A DNA stretch of 23,581 nucleotides, taken from Methanobacterium_C sp963845285. Its GTDB lineage: Archaea > Methanobacteriota > Methanobacteria > Methanobacteriales > Methanobacteriaceae. The notes beneath the pieces were generated by a model that was not told the origin of the DNA, searched no databases, and worked only from the letters and a program-made list of their open reading frames with translations. Shown in pieces: positions 16,204-22,935 of this stretch. Each line of letters starts with the position of its first letter. Position 1 is the stretch's first letter. The stretch spans positions 1-23,581 of the forward strand of contig CAWJRO010000024.1 in assembly GCA_963845285.1 (NCBI GenBank), read 5' to 3'. The position numbers were made by a program, and so were the translations under genes.

Positions 16204-16564
16204 TTACTACGCCGTCTTGGCCTGGCCTTGATGTGACTTTAACTTTTCCAAGGCCTGTCTCAACAACAGCTCCTTTTGTAATGATGTTACGCCTTACAAA
16301 GTGGGAGTTTGCGGTGTTTTCAATAACATTAAGGATACCTGTAACCTGAACCTTGCTGGTTTTAGGGTCTACAACGTTGATTTTTTCAGCATTTGTGAGC
16401 CTTATTTTTTCGTTTCCACCTTTTGTTCGGATTTTATTTACTTTTCTCTCTCCGATCTTGGTTTCAGCTGGGTCTCTTCCAAATTCAGCATTCCTTTTGT
16501 TTTTGTTCTGTGTTGCACGTGCACCACTTGGTCTTCTTAATGATTTTCCTTGCCATATAGCCAT
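16184..16564 (-). CDS. rps8e: 30S ribosomal protein S8e
   Basis: S8e is a small-subunit ribosomal protein of archaea and eukaryotes. The 126-residue product begins AIWQGKSLRRPSGARATQNK, with NKRNAEFGRDPAETKIGERK and the C-terminal ITKGAVVETGLGKVKVTSRP segment typical of archaeal S8e. ATG 16564 is chosen over the in-frame 16603 because GAGGTGA (16569-16575) lies 4 nt before it and the family starts at MAIWQG. Its 3' end overlaps polB2 by 20 nt, which couples a ribosomal protein with a replication subunit. Confidence 0.96.
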   Translation of the reverse strand: MAIWQGKSLRRPSGARATQNKNKRNAEFGRDPAETKIGERKVNKIRTKGGNEKIRLTNAEKINVVDPKTSKVQVTGILNVIENTANSHFVRRNIITKGAVVETGLGKVKVTSRPGQDGVVNGVLVE

Positions 16565-16862
16565 TATTTCACCTCTATCATCCTTAATTTGTAATTTATT
16601 CAAACAGTTTGTGAAAGCATTTTTGAATCTTTGATATTTGATAATCCAACTTTCAGTATTTTATCACTATCACTATCTTTCTAACTCTTTGAATTTAAAC
16701 TTAATAAACTATAACTAAAAAAGTCTTAGTCTCAGAATAAATTTATTTATCAGTCACAGTATATTAATATTTTCAATTTCTATATAATATGTAGTTTTTT
16801 AATAGAATACACATTAGTACAATTGATATTTTATTGTTATTTATTGTTAAATATAGATTTGA

Positions 16863-16880
16863 ATTTGTAATATTACAAAT
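16863..16880. promoter_or_regulatory. Perfect 18-bp palindrome ATTTGTAATATTACAAAT
   Basis: The 18 nt read the same on both strands with no spacer. The site lies about 300 nt from both rps8e and hypE, in the middle of a long gap. It is a candidate regulator-binding site. AT-rich context lowers its weight, but it contains two non-A/T positions per arm region (G67, C76) that match. Confidence 0.4.
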
Positions 16881-17115
16881 ATTTTATGCTAATCAATTAT
16901 AGATAAGTCATTAAATATTTTGATAACAACAGCATTAAAAAAACATATTTAAATATTTCAAATTTAAATCTCACCATAAGAAACTTACGAAAATATTATT
17001 CAAGATATAATTTTGAAGTTTAAAACAGCTTAAATCTTATTTTAGGTTGTATATGGCATGTTTTGGAGTTATGTGGTATTCTAATAAATAAGCGCGAATT
17101 ATCAAATGGTGAAAC

Positions 17116-17139
17116 ATGTCAGAAAATAACGTAATTTAA
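17116..17139 (+). CDS. Seven-codon ORF in the hypE leader
   Basis: ATG 17116 is preceded by GGTGA (17108-17112) with 3 nt spacing, the same pattern as real genes here, and encodes MSENNVI before TAA 17137-17139. It ends 36 nt before hypE. It could be an upstream leader ORF, the remnant of an older gene, or chance. There is no evidence of translation. Confidence 0.25.
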   Translation: MSENNVI

Positions 17140-17175
17140 CTTTAAGCCATAAACAAATAAACAGTGGGTGAATCT

Positions 17176-18186
17176 ATGAAAATCAGTATGTCACATGGAG
17201 CTGGCGGAGAAGTCATGCAAAACCTTATATCCGACGTAATACTTGGAAATTTAAGTAATAAAAGAGTCAATGGTGGAGTTGGACTTGATGATCTTGATGA
17301 TGGAGCAACAATACCATTTGGGGATTATGAAATTGTGATAACCACAGACAGTCACACAGTAAACCCAATATTTTTCCCAGGAGGAGACATTGGAAGAATA
17401 TCAATAGCGGGAACTGTCAATGATGTTTCTGTCATGGGAGCAAAACCCCTTGCAATTGCAAATGCCATGGTTGTAAGCGAGGGCTTTCCAGGTGAGGACT
17501 TTGAAAGAATAATAAAGTCCATGGATGAAGTCTGCAGGGAAGTGGATGTTGCCATAATAACAGGGGACACAAAGGTCATGGAGCAAGATAAACTCGATAA
17601 ACTTGTTATATCTACCACAGGAATAGGAATAGTCAAAAAAGGTGAGGTTAAAAGAGATTCATCCCTTAAACTTGGTGATAAAATCATATTAACCGGAAGC
17701 ATTGGAGACCATGGAGTTTCCCTGATGTCGTATAGGGAAGGATTTGGTTTTGAAACAGACCTCAAATCCGATGTTGCACCTGTATGGGGAATGGTTAAAG
17801 TTGCACTGGATGTTGGTGGTGTTAATGCTATGAAAGACCCAACAAGAGGTGGAATTGCAAACGCATTGAATGAGCTAGCATCCAAATCCGGTGTTGGAAT
17901 GTTATTGGATGAAGAAAAAATTCCTATTAAAAAAGAAGTCATAGCAGCCTCTGAAATGCTCGGAATTGACCCTTATGAAGTTGCAAATGAGGGTAAAGTA
18001 ATCATGGGCGTTGAGGCTGACAAAGCAGAAGAAATACTTCAGGCCATTCGCAAAACTAAATATGGAAAAGATGCCCAGATAATCGGCGAAGTTACGACTG
18101 ATAAACATGTGATCCTTGAAACTGTTATGGGTGGTAAAAGGATTATGGAGGCACCAATAGCTGATCCTGTACCAAGGGTCTGCTAA
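17176..18186 (+). CDS. hypE: Hydrogenase maturation protein HypE
   Basis: HypE dehydrates a thiocarbamate on its C-terminal cysteine to thiocyanate, supplying the cyanide ligands of the [NiFe]-hydrogenase iron with HypF, HypC and HypD. The 336-residue product starts MKISMSHGAGGEVMQNLI. It contains GLDDLDDGATIPFGDYEIV, TDSHTVNPIFFPGGDIGRIS, the ATP-binding ITGDTKVM and KDPTRGGIANALNELA regions of the AIR-synthase fold, and ends in the required PRVC. A GTG at 17164 is in frame, but GGGTGA (17166-17171) 4 nt before ATG 17176 decides the start. No other hyp gene is adjacent. Confidence 0.94.
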   Translation: MKISMSHGAGGEVMQNLISDVILGNLSNKRVNGGVGLDDLDDGATIPFGDYEIVITTDSHTVNPIFFPGGDIGRISIAGTVNDVSVMGAKPLAIANAMVVSEGFPGEDFERIIKSMDEVCREVDVAIITGDTKVMEQDKLDKLVISTTGIGIVKKGEVKRDSSLKLGDKIILTGSIGDHGVSLMSYREGFGFETDLKSDVAPVWGMVKVALDVGGVNAMKDPTRGGIANALNELASKSGVGMLLDEEKIPIKKEVIAASEMLGIDPYEVANEGKVIMGVEADKAEEILQAIRKTKYGKDAQIIGEVTTDKHVILETVMGGKRIMEAPIADPVPRVC

Positions 18187-18209
18187 TTAATTTATTTTTT
18201 TACTTTATT

Positions 18210-18316
18210 GAGGTTGTCTCATAGTTCAAAATTTGCAAAAAAATAAGAGTAAATAGGGCTTCAAATTCAAAAATAATGAAAATTATATAAGTAATAAATA
18301 ATCATGAGACATCCTC
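18210..18316. mobile_element. MITE-like element, 13-bp imperfect terminal inverted repeats
   Basis: GAGGTTGTCTCAT (18210-18222) and ATGAGACATCCTC (18304-18316) are inverted repeats matching at 12 of 13 positions. They bound 107 nt with no coding capacity. Both outer edges carry TTATT (18205-18209 and 18317-18321), a possible 5-bp target duplication, though in such AT-rich DNA this could be chance. The element lies about 24 nt after hypE. It has the form of a non-autonomous transposon remnant. No transposase gene is in the window, and I cannot assign a family. Confidence 0.5.
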
Positions 18317-18484
18317 TTATTTTTATAATACTTTGGTTTCTTTTCTAATTTTTAATCTTAGTATGAAAATTTTAAATTTGTAATGGATACATTAAATAGG
18401 AAAGTTAAAGTAAACAACGTTAAAAGAACCATTTAATATATCGTGGGACTAAACTTATTGAATAAATGATGTTGAGTGATAAAA

Positions 18485-18889
18485 ATGCAGAACTTGTGGG
18501 GCAGACGGTTTTTAGCTTTGATAATTGATGTAATAATTGTAACTTTGGCCTTATGGATTATAAGTGCGGTTATATATCCGTTGATAGTAGTGACCAACCT
18601 ATTTATGGTATTAAATTACTGGCCTGTTCTGGCAGCTTTCATTATTATGGGTTATTTTACTTATATGGAAGGGAAAGACGGTGCCACTTTAGGCAAGATC
18701 CTGATGAAAATAAAGGTTAATGCTGCTGAGGGAGATATGAACTATAAAAAGGCATTTTTGAGAAGTTTATCTAAAATTTTATGGATACCGCTGGTTTTAG
18801 ATTTAATACTTGGTTTCATCTTTGGAGATAACAATGACAGGTTCCTTGATGGATTTTCAAAAACAACAGTGTTCAAAATTGATAATTAA
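18485..18889 (+). CDS. RDD-family membrane protein
   Basis: The 134-residue protein has the RDD signature near the N-terminus (GRRFLALIIDVIIVTLALWI), a second hydrophobic segment (YWPVLAAFIIMGYFTYMEGK, about 44-63), the family's DGATLGKILMKIKV loop, and a last segment (ILWIPLVLDLILGFIFGD, about 101-118). The role of RDD proteins is mostly unknown; some are linked to ion transport. GAGTGAT (18474-18480) lies 4 nt before ATG 18485, preferred over GTG 18476, which overlaps that site. It is monocistronic and follows the MITE-like element. Confidence 0.88.
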   Translation: MQNLWGRRFLALIIDVIIVTLALWIISAVIYPLIVVTNLFMVLNYWPVLAAFIIMGYFTYMEGKDGATLGKILMKIKVNAAEGDMNYKKAFLRSLSKILWIPLVLDLILGFIFGDNNDRFLDGFSKTTVFKIDN

Positions 18890-19011
18890 ATTAAACAGGT
18901 TGACAAACGTAACTGATTAGTTAATTAATAATATAAATCTTAATCAAATTAAATCTTCTTTAAGTTTAATCTTTTAAATTATTATAAAAATAAAATAGGT
19001 AGTTTAAGAAG

Positions 19012-19029
19012 CTAGTTTAAGAAAACTAG
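19012..19029 (-). terminator. 7-bp hairpin downstream of the DUF5654-like gene
   Basis: CTAGTTT (19012-19018) and AAACTAG (19023-19029) pair perfectly around AAGA. A second copy of TAGTTTAAGAA (19000-19010 and 19013-19023) makes a 13-nt period direct repeat overlapping it. It lies 37 nt past the stop of the - strand gene and may be its 3' end. Confidence 0.3.
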
Positions 19030-19066
19030 AAACCGGATAATATGTTCTATTTGGTTTTGTTGGTTA

Positions 19067-19318
19067 TTATTTTTCTGGCAGCTCCATATTATATCTTCCA
19101 AGGGCCCTACCTATAAATATGGTCACTACAACAGCTATTATTGTTATTAAGATTGCATAAATAAACAGTCCAATAAGTTCACTCCCCACTGGTACATATC
19201 TGGTTATAAAAGCTTTTATAGCTTCGTTCCACGCTAATGCGGCGATTAATCCAAATGCGGCAGTTAGAAGGCCTGCCATTGCCTGAAGAATTTCTTTTCC
19301 AACACTATCTTTGGCCAT
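19067..19318 (-). CDS. Small two-TM membrane protein (DUF5654-like)
   Basis: The 83-residue protein has two hydrophobic helices, about residues 12-35 (LQAMAGLLTAAFGLIAALAW) and 49-72 (LFIYAILITIIAVVVTIFIG), joined by NEAIKAFITRYVPVGSEL. It resembles DUF5654 proteins, common in methanogens and without known function. A strong GGAGG (CCTCC at 19325-19329 on +) precedes ATG 19318 by 6 nt. The leader region carries a tandem 11-bp repeat ATTTATTAATT (19340-19361). It stands alone, opposed to the RDD gene and divergent from cbiC. Confidence 0.8.
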   Translation of the reverse strand: MAKDSVGKEILQAMAGLLTAAFGLIAALAWNEAIKAFITRYVPVGSELIGLFIYAILITIIAVVVTIFIGRALGRYNMELPEK

Positions 19319-19557
19319 AGGAAACCTCCGTTGAAGAACATTTATTAATTATTTATTAATTATTAAGAACAAAATATAAAAATCTATCCTCAAGCATCTA
19401 TTAAATCAACTAAAAAAATCTTGAAATAGAAGAGCGATCTTACAAATCTTAATAATAGATCATTAACTAAAACCATCAAAATTTATTTTAAAATGTTTCA
19501 GTTCAAAAATCATAAAAAAACCTATAAACTCTTTTAGTCTATTTAAAAATTAATTTA

Positions 19558-19578
19558 TTAATAGATCATATCTATTAA
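19558..19578. promoter_or_regulatory. Perfect 9-bp inverted repeat before cbiC
   Basis: TTAATAGAT (19558-19566) and ATCTATTAA (19570-19578) are exact inverted arms around CAT, ending 26 nt before the cbiC ATG. A TATA-like TATTTAAAAAT (19540-19550) lies just upstream, so the repeat would overlap the start site, a common place for archaeal repressors. AATAGATCAT from its left half recurs at 19454-19463. Confidence 0.5.
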
Positions 19579-19604
19579 AAATCAGAAGTTGGTAGTGAAG
19601 GATC

Positions 19605-20228
19605 ATGTCAATGGGTGCATCAACAAAACAGGGCTATGAAATAGCAGAAAAAAGCAGAAAGATAGTAAAATCCCTTATAGATCATAAAACAAAGCATTTA
19701 AATCCTGAAGAAAGGGCCATAGTTGAGAGAATAGTTCATTCAACGGCAGACCCGGAATATGCGGATATAACCAAGATGAGCAGTAATTTTGTCCAGGAGA
19801 GTCTAAAATCCATAAAAAATGGTAAAGACATTCTCACTGATATAAATATGGTTAGAGTTGGAATAAACAGGTACAATGGTGAAGTTAAATGTTATATAAA
19901 CCATGAAAAAGCTGTTGAAATCGCTAAAAATGAAGGAATAACCCGTGCAGCTGCAGCTATGAGGGTTGCAGCTTCTGAAAATTTTGAAGGAATCGTTGCA
20001 ATTGGAAATGCACCAACAGCACTTTTAGAAGTTTTGAAACTTGTTAAAAATGGTGATATGAATGTTAAATCAGTAATTGGAGTTCCAGTAGGTTTTGTAG
20101 GGGCTGCAGAATCTAAAAAATCACTTCAGGGAACTGAAATACCTTATATTGTAACTGAAGGCCCAAAAGGTGGGACTCCTGTTGCTGTTGCATCTGTAAA
20201 TTCGTTAATTAATCTTGAAAAGGAGTGA
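19605..20228 (+). CDS. cbiC: Cobalt-precorrin-8 methylmutase CbiC
   Basis: CbiC moves a methyl group from C-11 to C-12 of cobalt-precorrin-8 to give cobyrinate, in the anaerobic B12 pathway; methanogens need corrinoids for methyl transfer. The 207-residue product has the catalytic-histidine region RIVHSTADPEYADI (His45), IKNGKDILTDINMVRVGINR, and the C-terminal GVPVGFVGAAESKKSL and TEGPKGGTPVAVASVNSLI typical of the family. AAGGATC (19598-19604) abuts ATG 19605; ATG 19611 is a close alternative with better spacing. hemL begins 4 nt after its stop. Confidence 0.94.
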   Translation: MSMGASTKQGYEIAEKSRKIVKSLIDHKTKHLNPEERAIVERIVHSTADPEYADITKMSSNFVQESLKSIKNGKDILTDINMVRVGINRYNGEVKCYINHEKAVEIAKNEGITRAAAAMRVAASENFEGIVAIGNAPTALLEVLKLVKNGDMNVKSVIGVPVGFVGAAESKKSLQGTEIPYIVTEGPKGGTPVAVASVNSLINLEKE

Positions 20229-20232
20229 TGAA

Positions 20233-21501
20233 ATGATTTCAGAAGATTTGTTCAGTGAAGCTAAAAAATTCCTTCCAGGTGGAGTGGATTCACCAGTCAG
20301 GGCTTATAAACCATATCCATTCTTTGCAGAGCGTGCAGAAGGCTCTAAAATATATGATGTGGATGGTAAAACTTACATAGATTACTGCCTTGCATACGGA
20401 CCCCTTGTGCTTGGTCATGCAAACCCCATTATTATTGAAGAGGTTGCAAAACAACTTAAAAATGGAACAACATATGGTGTCCCAACAGAAAATGAAATAA
20501 AACTGGCAAAACAGGTTGTAAAAAGGGTTCCATGTGCTGAAATGGTAAGATTTGTAAATTCCGGTACAGAAGCTACAATGAGTGCAATAAGACTTGCAAG
20601 AGCTTTTGCAGCTAAAGATAAGATCGTGAAGTTTGAAGGATCTTACCACGGTGCTCATGACAGTGTTCTTGTAAAATCAGGCTCTGGAGCAGTAGGACTG
20701 CCAGATTCGCCTGGAATACCTGCGGATACCACAAAAAATACTATTTTAATCCCATTCAATGATGAGAAAGCAATAACAGATCTCATCAAAAAAGAGGGTA
20801 AGAACATAGCGGCTATAATCATTGAACCTGTAATGGGCAATGTAGGGTGCATACCTCCAAAAGAAGGGTACCTTAATTTTTTACGTGAAATAACTGCGGA
20901 GAATGATATAGTTCTCATATTTGATGAGGTTATAACTGGTTTCAGGATAGCTAAAGGTGGTGCGCAGGAGTACTTTGGAGTAAAACCGGACCTTGTAACC
21001 TTTGGAAAGATACTTGGAGGGGGTTTCCCAATCGGTGCTTTAGCCGGTAAAAAAGAACTTATGGAAATGGTAGCACCATCCGGCACTGTTTATCAAGCAG
21101 GGACATTCAATGGAAACCCTGTATCTATTAAAGCTGGATTAACAGCATTGAAACAGCTTGACAATAATTTTTACAGCAACATGAATTTGAAAGGGAATAA
21201 ATTAAGGGCAGGGATGCAGGATATCCTTGACAGCCAGAATTTGGACTTTAAAGTAGCTGGTTTAAGCTCAATGTTCCAGATTTACTTCACAAATAGGGAT
21301 GTATTGAATTATGAGGATGCACAATCTGCTGAAACAGAAAAATTCCAGATTTATTTCAATAAACTCCTTGCAGAGGGTATATTTATACCCCCATCCCAGT
21401 TTGAATGTTGTTTTCTGTCAATAATGCATGACGAGAACGACATCCAGGACACCCTTGAAGTAATGGAAAATGCAATTGAAGCTGTTAAAAATAGTTATTA
21501 A
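20233..21501 (+). CDS. hemL: Glutamate-1-semialdehyde 2,1-aminomutase
   Basis: HemL is the PLP enzyme that turns glutamate-1-semialdehyde into 5-aminolevulinate, the tetrapyrrole precursor for corrinoids, F430 and siroheme. The 422-residue sequence shows FLPGGVDSPVRAYKPYPFFA, VRFVNSGTEATMSAIRLARA, FDEVITGFRIAKGGAQEYFG, and the PLP lysine in TFGKILGGGFPIGALAG (Lys259), then YQAGTFNGNPVS. The frame extends to TTG 20215, but GGAGTGAT (20222-20229) sets ATG 20233. It is co-transcribed with cbiC, joining the first and a late step of corrin synthesis. Confidence 0.96.
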   Translation: MISEDLFSEAKKFLPGGVDSPVRAYKPYPFFAERAEGSKIYDVDGKTYIDYCLAYGPLVLGHANPIIIEEVAKQLKNGTTYGVPTENEIKLAKQVVKRVPCAEMVRFVNSGTEATMSAIRLARAFAAKDKIVKFEGSYHGAHDSVLVKSGSGAVGLPDSPGIPADTTKNTILIPFNDEKAITDLIKKEGKNIAAIIIEPVMGNVGCIPPKEGYLNFLREITAENDIVLIFDEVITGFRIAKGGAQEYFGVKPDLVTFGKILGGGFPIGALAGKKELMEMVAPSGTVYQAGTFNGNPVSIKAGLTALKQLDNNFYSNMNLKGNKLRAGMQDILDSQNLDFKVAGLSSMFQIYFTNRDVLNYEDAQSAETEKFQIYFNKLLAEGIFIPPSQFECCFLSIMHDENDIQDTLEVMENAIEAVKNSY

Positions 21502-21528
21502 ACCCTATTTAAAACTGTTTTTAGTTTA

Positions 21529-21563
21529 GCACCGTTTTTGGTTCATATTTTTTTTATTTTTCT
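21529..21563 (+). terminator. T-rich terminator region after hemL
   Basis: The + strand runs TTTTT and then TTTTTTTTATTTTT within about 60 nt of the hemL stop, in the 77-nt gap to the convergent - strand gene. This fits an archaeal oligo-T terminator. Confidence 0.5.
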
Positions 21564-21578
21564 AAAAAATTCAATTAG

Positions 21579-22172
21579 TTAATATTTAAACAACATAAAA
21601 ATGATTATGGAAATAACTACAATGAACACGATTACATAAATTTCCAAGCTCCTTGTTCTAATGATAGAATTGATGTCAACAACTGGAGTTTTAGCCCTTG
21701 CTCTTTGTTCTTTGAGGATCAGGTTGAATTTGTTTTCCTGTTTCATGATCTCGTCTAAAAATATTTTTTGACTTTCAGCATCTGTTTCAAGACGTTTTTT
21801 TTCTAATAATTCCCATAAAGTCCAATTATCATTTTTTATATCCTTCAAAAGTTCGTCTTCTACTGTGCCCTGTTTTGTTAAAGTATTGATCATCATTTTT
21901 CTTTCTTTAGTTTTGATCTTGAGAATGTTCACCATTTTTTCTATTTCTACGTATTCCGTGTGTTGGGTGTTTTTTTTATCTAATTCTATTTTAACATCTT
22001 TTAGAGTTTTATAATAATCTAAAGGACTTCCACACTCACATGTTTCAAAATCATCTGGTGATTCACCATCTTTGAGTTGATAGTATCCATTGCATTTTTC
22101 GCATACCAGATATCCATTTAATTTTTTTCGCGGATATCTGCTATTTTTCCTGTTTTCATTCCTAAAATTCAA
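21579..22172 (-). CDS. Hypothetical protein: zinc ribbon, coiled coil, C-terminal TM
   Basis: The 197-residue protein starts with a basic stretch and a zinc ribbon (CEKC at 24-27, CECGSPL at 45-51) of the GYY...GESPDDF type seen in methanobacterial proteins. A long charged helical part follows (about 58-160, likely coiled coil), then one C-terminal membrane helix (YVIVFIVVISIIIFMLF, about 179-195). It is thus a tail-anchored protein facing the cytosol. The TTG start at 22172 is supported by GAGGTG (22178-22183) 5 nt before it. Function is unknown; the zinc ribbon may bind protein or nucleic acid at the membrane. Confidence 0.75.
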   Translation of the reverse strand: MNFRNENRKNSRYPRKKLNGYLVCEKCNGYYQLKDGESPDDFETCECGSPLDYYKTLKDVKIELDKKNTQHTEYVEIEKMVNILKIKTKERKMMINTLTKQGTVEDELLKDIKNDNWTLWELLEKKRLETDAESQKIFLDEIMKQENKFNLILKEQRARAKTPVVDINSIIRTRSLEIYVIVFIVVISIIIFMLFKY

Positions 22173-22203
22173 GAAAACACCTCAATTGTAGAAGAAACCA
22201 AAT

Positions 22204-22211
22204 CTTTATAT
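22204..22211 (-). promoter_or_regulatory. TATA box for the zinc ribbon-TM gene
   Basis: On the - strand ATATAAAG lies 32 nt before TTG 22172, placing initiation close to the GAGGTG ribosome binding site. This implies a very short leader. Confidence 0.4.
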
Positions 22212-22322
22212 TCTCTTTTGATTTTTTTGTCGTATAATCTTTAAGGTTTATCATAAATAAATAGGGAACATTTTTGTTTAGGAATAGACATGTTCTATGT
22301 AAATGTTTAAAAATTGAAAATT

Positions 22323-22799
22323 TCAAAACTTTTTTAATATGAATTCTGGAATTTTTTTATTCATTTCCCAGCAAATGCAGGTTCCGGGTTCTGATCGACA
22401 TATTTCCATGTATTTCCCAGAGACCTTCGAGAGAATCAGAGGATTTTTAGGATATTTTGCAATGGCTTTTACAGCTTCTTCAGGTGTTAAATATTTTGCT
22501 TTGCCTGTGTTAACCATTCCAATGGCAAGGTCGTCTAAAAATACGGATTCAGTATATTTTGAATCTTTATGGGCGGCCCTACATGCACGTTCTCCAACAG
22601 CACATTTGTTTGATTTATAAATTAATTTTGAAGCAGTTTTTTGATCTATCAACCGTGATTCAAATGTTTTCATTTTTTTAACTATTTCCCTTTTAATTAA
22701 AGGACCTATAACTGGAATTTTAACAAATTTAATGCAATTATGGGTTAAAATAGCATTTTTAACTATTTTTCCTGTTGTATAATCTTTTAAAGTCGCCAA
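22323..22799 (-). CDS. Hypothetical cysteine-containing protein
   Basis: I do not recognise the family with certainty. The 158-residue protein has a basic N-terminal half and two Cys clusters: Cys66 and Cys73 (KCAVGERACRAAH) and Cys134, Cys141 and Cys143 (MEICRSEPGTCICWEM), plus Cys22. Between them lie ESVFLDDLAIGMVNTGKAKY and a LTPEEAVKAIAKYPKNPLIL helix-turn segment. The CX6C and CX6CXC spacing suggests metal or Fe-S binding, which is inference. The start is TTG 22799 with AAGGTG (22805-22810) 5 nt before it. There is no signal peptide. It is divergent from the mtxX-like gene across 136 nt. Confidence 0.7.
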   Translation of the reverse strand: MATLKDYTTGKIVKNAILTHNCIKFVKIPVIGPLIKREIVKKMKTFESRLIDQKTASKLIYKSNKCAVGERACRAAHKDSKYTESVFLDDLAIGMVNTGKAKYLTPEEAVKAIAKYPKNPLILSKVSGKYMEICRSEPGTCICWEMNKKIPEFILKKF

Positions 22800-22903
22800 T
22801 TTAACACCTTACTTCCTAAAAATTCTTTTAATCCCCATTACTTCATAATACTTTTATCTAAAAAAATTCATATAAAAAACTTTTTATCCAAAGCTATTAA
22901 AAC

Positions 22904-22911
22904 TTTATATA
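22904..22911 (+). promoter_or_regulatory. TATA box for the mtxX-like gene
   Basis: TTTATATA ends 24 nt before ATG 22936. With initiation about 22-25 nt downstream of the box, the transcript would be leaderless or nearly so, which agrees with the lack of a clear ribosome binding site before this ATG. Confidence 0.5.
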
Positions 22912-22935
22912 TTAATAATTGGATCAAACGATAGG

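Larger units (their letters stand above)
16565..17175. other. Long divergent intergenic region between rps8e and hypE
   Basis: This 611-nt A/T-rich region separates two divergent genes and should hold both promoters. It contains an 18-bp palindrome (16863-16880) and a 7-codon ORF with a good ribosome binding site (17116-17139), both listed separately. A TATA-like TGTATATG lies at 17047-17054. I see no tRNA or other structured RNA in it. Confidence 0.6.

Noticed and set aside
16565..17175. Search for tRNA or CRISPR in the longest gap
   Set aside because: No T-loop-like GTTCRA with a matching acceptor stem and no regularly spaced repeats were seen.
17352..17942. 196-residue - strand open frame inside hypE
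   Set aside because: It is a shadow of hypE, rich in Ser and Pro from antisense codons, with no ribosome binding site.
20655..21086. 143-residue - strand open frame inside hemL
   Set aside because: It is antisense to the conserved PLP-enzyme core, and its composition is typical of a shadow frame.
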